DNA of 60,000 nt. Origin: Antedon mediterranea (taxonomy: Eukaryota > Echinodermata > Crinoidea > Comatulida > Antedonidae). The stretch's first letter is position 1; every line of letters starts with the position of its first letter. This document shows positions 23,601 to 33,200 of this stretch, one piece after another. The stretch lies in NCBI RefSeq assembly GCF_964355755.1, contig NC_092675.1:18616912-18676911 (forward strand). The letters run 5' to 3'. A program made the translations under genes and the position numbers. Below the pieces are notes generated by a model, which saw nothing but the letters and a program-made list of their open reading frames with translations, was not told the origin of the DNA and ran no database searches.

Positions 23601-25427
23601 TAGAACTAGTCAAATCGCTTTCCATCTGAATAGTTCAGTAACATAATGGGGTGCTGGTTAGATACAAAATACTCTTTACTCAGTCTTACATTTATTTCTC
23701 TCACACAGAATATTTATTATGACAATTGTGTGCCGTGCTTGTTAAAACGACCTCGTCTAAGCAAGTGCATAAAATATCCTCTTTAAGCCGATTTTCCACT
23801 AGGCGAATTTGTTCGCGCGAATCCAACGTTTCGAAGAGAAATAAATCGCCTACTCTCTTTCCACTACATGAGCGAATAGCTGCGACGTTCATGTTCCTCG
23901 CGTGGTTGCTGAGCATTTCGATTCGCATGAGTGCTCATGAAAGCGTCATATCTCATTTCCTGAGCTCTGATTGGTTGCGCAATATTTCGCTTCGCAAAAA
24001 ATAGAAACAATTCGAACTAGTAAATTTCGCTGAAGCGAAAAATCAAAGAAACTAGAATTCGTCGAAGAAGGCAGTATGACAGACAGAAACGCGAATACGC
24101 ATGTGCATAGCATGACGCTTTCGATTCGCGCGAACAAATTCGCCTAGTGGAAAATCGGCTTTAGGCTGAATCTGGTGTATGCCATTCTATAATATAGTTT
24201 ATATCGTACATGTATACATTGTGTTCATTTGGAATTGTCTTTTAAAAGTAAAATGTACGTTTGAGAATATGTTAATTTGATTAATTTAACGACAATTAAT
24301 GTTGTTGACAGATAACACACCACTTGGGACGACTGATGTTAACGTTGGCGTACTTACCTTCGACTGATCGCTTGTCTGTTGTTATAATTAAAGCTAATGG
24401 ATTACAGGGCATGGAAAAGGAGACCAAGGAGCTACAGTCAATGGGTAAGTTAGACATGTTATTATAAATAGTTATATGCCGTCCTGTTATCTCAATATAT
24501 ATAAAGCAACGATATCAAGTTAAGTTCGTTCTTAACTGCATTTACGAAAACGATGGCCTGTTACAATGCATAACATTCACCGATCCACAATGGGAACGAA
24601 ATGAGTCCCAACGTACGTATCTTATACCGTTATGCATTACGTCATTCTATAATGTAATCACGCATAACGAAGAGAGTGTCATCACAACATACTAACGGTA
24701 TGATATTTAACGTTAAAGGCCTATAAATTTAAAGAAGGGCAGTTAGTTAATAACATATTGTTTGGTTAACGGGTCCAAATGATAAACAATACACTGGATA
24801 TTTCATTGTTTCACTTTTAACTGACGAAAAGCTTAATCAAAGATAAAATGACACGGTTTGTAAAAAAAACTGCTAAATTTAACGGCCCTTTATAGGAGAG
24901 TTATACCTCCTTCATGTAGATCATGGTTTTGTTATACTATGTCGAATATAGGCCTTATGCCAGTGTTAAATCGAGTAAATAAATAATGTTTTAATGACGT
25001 CACGATCAAACTGTACCACTAATGAACTCTAATATTTATACGTCCACGTATGTGTGCTTCGTTTTTATAGCTTCTATACACAAAAGAATTGCCACTTAAT
25101 GAGGGCATATTTTTTATTTCAGAAACGTATGTAAAGGTATCTTTAATGGTGGGTGAGGACAAGGTAAAATCACGTCATACTAACGTGTCGACTGGCTCGA
25201 GCCCTATATTCACAGAATCATTGACGTTTGTCGTACCAAATGAATATATTAGTGACGCTTGTCTTGTAATACAAGTTTTGCAGAAAGGACATTTTAAGAG
25301 GGATGATACAATTGGACGACTAATTCTAGGCCCGTACATGTACACAGATGGTCGCAATCTAAGTCACTGGGGTAAAATGGTCACTCATCGCGAAGCCACC
25401 AAAAAATGGCATGATTTATATTTATGA
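20479..25427 (+). CDS. Synaptotagmin-family protein with two C2 domains (Syt12-like), 5 coding exons
   Basis: Spliced coding exons are 20479-20662, 21718-21991, 22542-22881, 24312-24444 and 25123-25427, giving 411 aa and a stop. The junction phases 1, 2, 0, 1 all match and donors are near-consensus (GTGAGT, GTAAGT, GTATGA, GTAAGT). The product starts MGQCCCCLYI, a pattern for N-myristoylation at Gly2 and palmitoylation of Cys4-7, with no transmembrane segment. A low-complexity Ser/Thr/Pro linker with RRRSF follows. C2A spans about residues 139-260 and C2B about 272-411, the latter with the family signature LMLTLAYLPSTDRLSVV and the C-terminal WHxL (WHDLYL). Of the usual five acidic calcium ligands per C2 domain, most are absent: the C2A loop 3 reads CDAVRRHKYN and the C2B loop 3 reads LQKGHFKRDD. 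Calcium-independent membrane or SNARE-partner binding is inferred. C2B and the RLSVVIIKA region recall vertebrate Syt12, but Syt12 has a membrane anchor; Syt17-type proteins also have Cys-rich N-termini. Orthology is therefore tentative. ATG 20479 is chosen because an acceptor (TTGTTGCTAG) ends at 20465. Confidence 0.9.
20826..20940. mobile_element. MITE family B relic in intron 1
   Basis: AGGCCAAG, TTTACACAAACCGCGGAGTGG and CGGTTGCCGCGCAGGATACAG are similar in order to the elements at 26616 and 50943. The left end is interrupted and the right end is not recognisable. Confidence 0.5.
21718..21991 (+). CDS. Synaptotagmin-like exon 2
   Basis: The acceptor TAATCACATAG ends at 21717 and the donor AG|GTAAGT follows 21991. 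Encodes residues 62-153: the acidic/Ser-rich linker, RRRSF (a basophilic kinase-type site) and the first C2A strand (GSVTFAIRYS). Entry phase 1, exit phase 2. Confidence 0.88.
22065..22110. repeat. Near-perfect inverted repeat (22-bp arms, 2-nt spacer) in intron 2
   Basis: AGTGCGTAACGCATGTCTGT plus TT, a 2-nt AA spacer, then the exact reverse complement. It lies about 74 nt after the exon 2 donor and is predicted to fold as a strong hairpin in the pre-mRNA. Confidence 0.95.
22542..22881 (+). CDS. Synaptotagmin-like exon 3 (C2A)
   Basis: The acceptor ATATAAAAG ends at 22541 and the donor AAG|GTATGA follows 22881. Encodes residues 154-266, most of C2A (VHLQQVSDLPAK, ILPDEKFTCESS, TLNPDYDEELDFPLDM). 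The TLNP..DEELDF strand is typical of C2 domains. Confidence 0.9.
23480..23590. repeat. Dispersed-repeat-like tail with hairpin
   Basis: A TTTATTTACTC/TTTATAAATACAG stretch is followed by a two-step stem: TCCTGC, AGAAGT, TTAC, ACTTCT, GCAGGA (23529-23575). It resembles the 3' end of a non-LTR element but is not assigned to a family. Confidence 0.3.
23786..24160. mobile_element. 375-bp MITE (family D) in intron 3
   Basis: The perfect ~38-bp TIRs begin AGCCGATTTTCCACTAGGCG, continue AATTTGTTCGCGCG and end AATC. They are flanked by a TTA duplication (23783-23785, 24161-24163). The interior is rich in GCGAA/TTCGC words, so two overlapping open frames appear on opposite strands; these are not genes. 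Intact ends suggest a fairly recent insertion. Confidence 0.92.
24312..24444 (+). CDS. Synaptotagmin-like exon 4 (start of C2B)
   Basis: The acceptor TTGACAG ends at 24311 and the donor ATGG|GTAAGT follows 24444. Encodes residues 267-310: GRLMLTLAYLPSTDRLSVVI, IKANGLQ, then KETKELQSM. The family-typical aspartates of C2B loop 1 are not present. Confidence 0.88.
25123..25427 (+). CDS. Synaptotagmin-like exon 5 (C2B and stop)
   Basis: The acceptor TTTTTTATTTCAG ends at 25122. Encodes residues 311-411 with TYVKVSLMVGEDKVKSRHT, SPIFTESLTFVVPNEYI, IGRLILGPYM, HWGKM and the terminal WHDLYL. The stop is TGA at 25425-25427. Confidence 0.93.
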
Positions 25428-25524
25428 ATCGTAATTTTTAAATCGTTGTAAAAGCTTTTGATACTGTGATGTGAGTACGTGCCTGTTTTTCTTGTTGCAT
25501 AATGCAGTTAGTAGAGCTATCAAT

Positions 25525-25530
25525 AATAAA
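25525..25530 (+). terminator. Poly(A) signal AATAAA, synaptotagmin-like gene
   Basis: A canonical hexamer about 100 nt after the stop codon. Confidence 0.6.
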
Positions 25531-26615
25531 TCTACCCAATGTGTGGATGTATACAGAAATTGTAAGAAGCTTTTATGATTGGGACACATCCATCGTGTTG
25601 GGCTATTAGACAATCTGGTAAACACGCTTGGAAAATCCACACATTATCTTTGAAGAAATGGATAAATGAGATATGATATTTCATTTCATTTCACGATTGG
25701 AAAAGATGAATATGGTTTTTTCCCTACTCAGTGGATTTTATAATTACTTACTATTGCCTTGTGTTTTGGTTGACATATTGAAGATAATATTTCCAATTAA
25801 CATGTTAATTTTTAACATTTACCGTACAATAAGACAAGAATTGCATTTTAAATGAATACATGTATGCATTCTGGTAAAGCACGGTGGTAATCAATGTTGT
25901 ATTTTGTTGTTGTTATACGACTGCACGGAAGATATCGACGATTAGTTAGGCTAAAGTTGGTACATTTATTTTAATAATCCAAAGCAATTCGTGTTACTAC
26001 CTATGTTTTAACAAATACAATGGTCGTTTTTAAAATCATTTTTGCTCAATAAAATCATCGACAGATTTAAGTTAGAATGCAATCGTTCTAATGTTAAGCT
26101 CAATTCATTATCAGAAATCTATGAAACGAATTGTTCACAATGTTATACCCATCTCTCTGATAACCGAAAGAGATGGGTTAATGAGCCATCCAGATATAAA
26201 TCGATATAGTTGACATTTATGGAGAGATAATGACCGTAGAAATACTATAGGTGAACTACATCTTTAAAAAATACAACATTAGTCAGGGCTAATATAATAG
26301 TATAATAGTTGTCAATGTTATTATTGTTATTCCGAGGAAATTTATGCGAAGTTTGTTAATCATATTGAAAAATGTGTATAAAGACAGTATATTAATTATA
26401 AAAACTGGAGACGTTGTGTTTGTTCATTTTGACCGTTGAATGACTTAATGAACGTCATGAACTACACTTTTTTTCATTTTTTCTTCTAGCATTCTACATT
26501 CACGTACTCAGCATAATAAGCCTACAATTTAACTCGGAGTGGAGTGACAATTAAAAAGGTCATATAATATATTATTATATGTATGATGAGCACATATAAT
26601 TTATGTTATTTCTTA
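25531..26615. other. Intergenic between the convergent genes, no gene recognised
   Basis: AT-rich with short random frames. An ATCTCTCTGATAACC..AAAGAGAT short inverted pair lies near 26150-26174. Nothing else is supported. Confidence 0.4.
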
Positions 26616-26728
26616 TGACCATTTACACAAAACACGGAGCGGACGGTTTCAGGATAGATGCAGATTCTATGGGACAAAACTACGCGGTTTTCCGCTTACC
26701 GTTACCTCTCGTCTGTGTAAACTGGTCA
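26616..26728. mobile_element. MITE family B, copy 2
   Basis: TIRs TGACCATTTACACA at the left and TGTGTAAACTGGTCA at the right. The interior has GGAGCGGACGG and GCAGATTCTATG, like the relic at 20826. TTA precedes the left end (26613-26615), but the right flank reads ACA. Confidence 0.7.
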
Positions 26729-26837
26729 ACACCATCGATTCTATAAACGGAACGACGGGGATGGGGTACAAACAAATATTACTACTTCACGTTGTAGACC
26801 ATTACACTGAATACCATAAATCTTCTAATTGTAACCC

Positions 26838-27290
26838 TGGGTTATTATTCTTTGATTGTTTTTTAGGGTGGGTTACTATTAGAAGGGGGATTACTATTAG
26901 AATAGTGGGTTACCGTACTAGTATTACTATTAGTAATCTTAAATTAGGCACCTGGAAATAGTAACTCACCCGACTTTTTCCGGTCAGCAACTCATAACAA
27001 AATAATAAAACAGTAGGGATAAACACATTTGTTTGAACTCTAACTTTATTTTATAAACTCAAAGACACTCAATCCTCCCTACTCCCGAGATCAACATCAG
27101 CATTACCTCCTTATTTTCAAAATACGTCTGCATCATAAACGACCATTCTTCATAATGTCATTTTGTCAATAGTTTTTGTGACTCTTATAGTACCCCCATG
27201 GGTTACTATTAGAGTAGTGGGTTATTATTATAGATTGACTTATAAGGTGGGTTACTATTAGAGTGCTGGTTATTATTAGAATATTTACCG
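26838..27290. repeat. Degenerate GGGTTACTATTAGA repeat clusters
   Basis: Variants of GGGTTACTATTAGA(A/G)TAGT occur several times at 26838-26935 and 27200-27290, with one inverted form (ATAGTAACTCACCC) near 26957. Spacing is irregular, about 18-35 bp. Confidence 0.65.
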
Positions 27291-28138
27291 TATCAGGTTT
27301 CTGTGGGAAGACACGATACTTAATGTTTTTTTACTGTCGTTCATGATACTCTGCAGTATCGAGTGCGATCAATAATAATGGAATATAGTACAGTAGTAAG
27401 TAAACAGTCCAAGTAAACAGTACAACCAACGTCCAGACATTTTCAACGTTACTTTAGTGTACCACAAACTTGACTTTATTTGCCGCTGCAAGCATTGAAA
27501 CAAAAAGAAAACGGACGTCAGTTCTGATCAGTTAAATTCCAAGAACACATTATTTTGTCAATTAAAATTCTTTCTTTTGAATAAAAAACAAGTATTTTAT
27601 TATAATATACAAGTATACCATCCATGACTGCAATTAATGTGTTGTTATCAGTGCACGTACGGGAGAATTATTATATGAGTTTGTAAAAGTACTCAGGTTA
27701 ATGCAAATTGACAGCATTTTTTAATTACAACTATAATTACTAAAATAAATCGTCAAAGTGTAATACGCGAATTCGTTTAGTTGCTGATACTGGATCAATT
27801 TTCATAATTGCTCATTATGAACTCTCCGTATTTACACTATCGATATACCGGTACGTAATTAACTATTCGTACTGTCAACATATCGGTTTGTAGGCCTACT
27901 ATTATACACTTATTTATCCTATCGACATACCGACCAGTGCGTATACTATGTTGGTTATTATACAAAATAAAGAAGGTTTAAGAGTTGAATGGAAAACATA
28001 TTAAACCGTTCTATTTAACGAGGCAACGCTGAAGCAGCGTCTTAACGAAAGGCAAGTTATTTAAAAGCTTTAAGAAAATAGCCCTTAACTTTTGTAAAAT
28101 GACTTGGTATAGGCCTAGGCCTAAAGCTCTGTCTACAT

Positions 28139-28250
28139 CCAACTTTATGTGACAAAAAATGTGATGTGGATATATATGAACATGATGATGTCTTATCACT
28201 ACCATATTTAAGCATATCACTACCATTTTGAAAAAAGTGATATAAAGTGA
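28139..28250. mobile_element. MITE family A, copy 4 (right end lost)
   Basis: CTGTCTACATCCAACTTTAT, GTGACAAAAAATGTGATGTG, then inverted ATCACTACCATATTT units. The terminal GTAGACAG is missing. Confidence 0.6.
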
Positions 28251-30073
28251 TGAATATGAGGGTACGATATTAGGGGGGAAAGATGCGGTATGTCATTAAG
28301 GCTTGCGGCTGATTGTTACTATTATTGTAATTATTCGTATTACAAAGTGGTTAATGAAAATATTACAATAATAACCTTACTGCTTTGGGGCTTTGAGTCA
28401 ATTGGATATCAAGGTTCCGATCAAAATAGATCACGTAGTGCGGCTAATGACACTAAGCCTCTTCATTGAAAAAACGTATTTTCATGATATCCCACATAAA
28501 AAACAAGTGGACAACGGACGTGTTTTATTCTTATAATCAACAGGTATAAGGCACACCAATTACGGGTTGACAATTAAATAATTATACATTAGACCTATTG
28601 AACAAACAGGCGCTTTTACTTGATGTTCCCCTTTCAAGCTAGGAACATGCAGAAGTAAATGGTCAATAGGACTACGAACTAGTAGTCGATTCTCGTTTTC
28701 TATTTCCGAAGCATATGAATATTTGGTAATACAAGAACATTTAACAACCCTTAACCTAACCTTACATGATACAGGCACAACTATTACCAAATATTCCTGA
28801 TACTTTGAAAATATATATACAGTAGTATGTGGAGAAACAGCACTGGGATGAGATGCAACTAGCCCAGTTCGAGTCATGATTTTTTTTCTCATTTGTGGAA
28901 CAACGAACATCTGTGAAAACTTGCATGTCTCGATCATGTCAAATACTATACGTTGCACGAAATGTACAATTTAATGTAATGTGTGCAACGGTTCATCATT
29001 TTCTCAGAAACAGCAATGAAACTGTTAAGTCTCACTGCTGATTCTGATTACAATCTCTCTAACATTAACGAACGACAGTATCACTAATAAACATTCCAGA
29101 GGCAAATTGTTTGGACGACGTTAATGTATTATCTTTGTCAATATTTTCGTCTAAAACACACCAACGCAACTGTTGCAGAATGTAGAAATTAATCACGCCA
29201 ACGTACACATTAAAGGTGTATTGTCCCCCCAAAACATAAACAATTCAGATTTGAATAGCCGATTCACGTTCAAAGTAATGATTTCACTTACAAAAGAGAA
29301 AATAAACAGTTAAATTCACAGGCATATGAAAAAAATAATATATGTAACATTTTGTTTTTTTAGGGGAGTGGGGGGGGGGGGGCAATATATCAAAACGAAA
29401 TGGTGCGAGGGAGTCATCTCAATTAGAAATGTTGATTTACAACTAAAAATAAACAGTATATTACTGGAGGAAATATTTACGTATTCTGGGTCTAGTAATA
29501 TTTGTCACTTTTTCAACACCAAGCGTCAATTCAATTATCAAATATTGGGTGATGCCATCGTATTTTTTTATCAAAAAAAAATAAAAAAATACACACTGAA
29601 TAATTCATTTCAGAATACATTTATTCTCTCCGCTGAAAGTTGATCTCAGTCCTCCATATAATTTATTCCATGTAATAACGTTGAAAAAAAATATAATAAT
29701 TATAAATACGTTACTTGTTACATAGGAAATGTTTTGTCAATGCACCACAACATCTGAAGAAGCACTGTATATTTAATAATGTGGATAATTGGTGGATGTG
29801 ATTCCTGATTATCACAAATACAATGGAAATATTTTTTATTTATTTTGATGTCTGCTGTATCGTTGCCTTTTGTTCCGTGACTTGCAACCTACTTCATTAT
29901 TAAAAGTAAAAAACATAGGACAAGATGAAACAGACAAGCTTCACCTAATGATTATATAATAATCAAATACAATTTAAGGTATAAAGACAATTTTCTTACA
30001 ATAACATCCCCTCAAAACAACAAGGTGGTTCTTGCAATAATGTAAAATTATCAAAACTAGTAATTTAATATAC
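28251..30073. other. Intergenic, downstream of HADH; no gene recognised
   Basis: Contains repeat family E copy 2 (28722-28858) and a G run near 29371-29382 within an otherwise random open frame. No coding signal. Confidence 0.4.
28722..28858. repeat. Repeat family E, copy 2
   Basis: GAATATTTGGTAATAC, AACCTAACCTTACATGATAC, AGGCACAAC, then inverted ATTACCAAATATTCC and the tail TATGTGGAGAAACAGCACTG. In this copy the GGTAAT/ATTACC arms form an inverted pair about 50 bp apart. Confidence 0.65.
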
Positions 30074-30079
30074 TTTATT
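30074..30079 (-). terminator. Poly(A) signal AATAAA, HADH
   Basis: A minus-strand AATAAA about 40 nt beyond the HADH stop codon. Confidence 0.6.
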
Positions 30080-30118
30080 CATTTACTGTTACTAATATTA
30101 TTATTCTGTTTAAATCAT

Positions 30119-30240
30119 TTATTTCTTATAACTGTAGAATCCTTCTCCGGTCTTAACACCTAGTTTTCCCTCGGACACAAGTTTGTCTACTGAGGGGCTG
30201 GGATTGAATAAAGCGTTGTCTGGATATTTCTCGTGCCATC
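30119..30240 (-). CDS. HADH: HADH exon 8 (C-terminus, stop)
   Basis: The acceptor CTTTATCTAG lies before 30240. Encodes [20 protein letters not shown] through [11 protein letters not shown] and stop (30121-30119). Confidence 0.97.
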
Positions 30241-33200
30241 CTAGATAAAGGTAAACAAAATAAAAATAAAAGAAGCAGTACACTATGTTATGGTAGCATT
30301 GCAGAGGTAGCCTTTAGGTAGTATTTATTGGTGAAGCTAATGAGTAATGTGGTTCTCTACCGTCCTATAAGGAAACCATGCTTCTCTTGACAGGGTAACT
30401 AATCTTTGTTGGAGAAGCTTACAATCTGCTACTAGAATACTTTGACTCCACTACTAGGAGGCCTGGCTTCCTTATAGGGAAGCTTATTTTGCCTATTCAA
30501 GGAGAGAAAGAAGGCTGGTCCCTTTGACAGAAAAGCAGCATCTTGTGAAGAATTTTAAGTGGAGGTAGGTGGAATCTTCATTGAAGACATTGTACTCTTT
30601 AGTTTTCAACGGTAAGTTAAATAGTTAAGAGTCAAGAGCATGTTACTTTAATGACATCCAAAATGATCATCAACATTAATATCATTTATCAATAATTTTT
30701 CTTTGCTAAATTCATTGCACAACCCTTAAAAGTACAGTATTATGGTTAAACTGTTTACTTACCATCCATAATAAATTTAGTGACATCAAGGCCAACGTAA
30801 TCAATTAGTTCAAATGGACCCATTGGATGTCCAGCTCCTAACTTCATTCCAACATCGATGTCTCGTGCACTGGCATCGCCTAAATGTTGAAGTAAAAATA
30901 TCAACGAAAACTTGATTACTGTTGGTTTGTTGGAATAGATGAAGGAAAAATAGATGATATAACATAACAGTAGGCTTTAAAACCATTAATGGGAATTTCA
31001 AAATAAATATTTCAAATGATAAGTGTACTCAGACACAGAAAGATATTAAAATAAAGATTTTTGTTTCAGGACTGAATGTGCGAAGAAGACGTTTTATCAA
31101 GTGTACAGTTTTATTACTCTATATAGATTTATGAACAAGTGTACAAAAAGTTAAAAATTAAAATATATTATCAAATGAATGTCACATAATGTTATAACAG
31201 ACAGTTTTACAATTTCCTTCCAGGTACGGTTGAAACCATGCGTAACAACCATCGAATTCTAGCAGTCATAAACTAGGGGAAAAAAGGGGGGTTGTACTTA
31301 CCTCTGTCGAATAACCTAACAGCTTCCATAAGGTAAGGCACAAGTAGTCGATTAACAATAAATCCAGGTGTATCCTGCAATTAACAATAATAGTTTAGTA
31401 TATCAAAGAATAACTAGTCACTATAAAAAAGAGGATATAAATATTACATGCGGTACAAGAATGAGTAAACATGTTTTACCAATTGAATCTTCCTTCTTGA
31501 CAGGAAGGCCAAAATGTCCAGACAAAAATAAAAGTATTTGCCCCAAAATTATTTCTTTTTATACGGAAGACAGAATTTATGATCAAACAAAAGGTGCTAC
31601 AGAACAAAAACACACCAAACTACAGAGGGCACTACTACATTACAGAAACAAATTCTTGGACATATAAATAGCAGCATTTTCCAGTGATGGCAAAGGCGGA
31701 AAATACATTTGGCAACCCATTTTTTTTTACTTGTTGGAAGGTCTGTAATGGTAAATTAGCACAGAAAGAAAAAAAAGAGGGAATCAAGATTTGAATTTGA
31801 ATAAAATATGTGACCCGATCTCGCAAAACCCTCTCTTTGTCGGCAATTCAAAATTCACGTAATCAGTCAGAATAAGTCCAAATCGACTACCCTGGCAGAT
31901 TTCATGTTTTTGCATTTTCGAAATGTTTCACTATTTAAGAATACGTCTACCTGATTTAAACTCCCAAAATTTAATTAAAATTATGAAAAAAGAGAGTTTT
32001 AAAAACATGTATTTTCCTCAAGCCTAACAATTTATTCACGATCTACGCTAAAATTTTGCGTTGAAAGTTGCCGAGTTTGACGACATTTTGATCGCCAGTT
32101 CGCTGCACAATGTTGAAAGGTCACACATCAAAATAAAGCTCATCCATTTGACATTCCAAATATGGAAGTATTAGGGCGGAGTTTAAAGAAGGAACCAATG
32201 AAAACTTTGATTTACTATGACATAATTTCAGAAAATTCGGTTCTTCGAAGTTTCTGGAACAGCGAACTGTGTGTGTTGCTATGGCGCATCATCGCAATAA
32301 CAAACGTTATTGGTCAACGCGCTAGATGTTATACGCTCTACGCGCGGAAATAAAAAGTTGTTTACATTTTTGTGAGGTTATTTTCATTTTACACACAGCA
32401 TGTCCTAAATTGGAATAAAAACGATTTTAATATTCAAAGTAAAGTGTTCGGCGTGTTCTGCAATAGCTGTAGCCTGTATTTGTTTATACCATAGTAAAAT
32501 AGACAATTCACGACAAAAGTAGGGTTTTGCCAGATCGGGTCACATATGGTGGTGTCATCAACGTAAAGGTAGAACGTTAAATCTTTAGATGAGTTTGGTA
32601 AATCATTTACGTAAAGAAGAAATAAAGAGGACCGAGGAGGGAACCCTGGGGGACACCGCAAGTAAGAGGGAACCCTGGGGGACACCGCAAGTAAGATGTT
32701 TAAAATTTGAAAGTGAAGAATTAATCTTTGTACATTGTTGTCGGTTGCTAAGGTAGTCTTTAAATAGGTTAAGAGAAGATCGACGGATACCGTAATTAAA
32801 TAATTTGGAAATAAGAATACTGTGATTGATAGTATCGAATGTCTTAGAAAGGTAAATGAAAATTCCAGTAAAAAAACTTTGCTTTCAATTGAATCAGAAA
32901 TATTATTTATAAGGTCAATTAAGGCGAAACATGTAGAATATTGTTTTCTAAAACCAAATTGCTTATTATAAAGGATATTATGTTTTTTGATAAAATTATA
33001 TGTACGATCATAAATAATTTTTTCAAGGATTTTGAAAAATAAAGGTAGTAGAATTGATATGGAATGATAGTTATTAGGGTCACTTTTGTCACCTTTCTTG
33101 AAAATAGGAGTTACTTTAGCAATCTTCATGCCGTTCGGGAATACGCCACAAGAGGGACAAAGTTTAAAATGTGCGAAAGAGGGAAAAGAATTGGGTATAT

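Noticed and set aside
23701-24137. Three open frames of 63-92 aa
   Set aside because: They lie in or across a 375-bp MITE whose GCGAA-rich interior lacks stops; no domain.
29326-29643. 105-aa frame with a Gly run
   Set aside because: Driven by a G homopolymer and AT-rich sequence; no domain or splice context.
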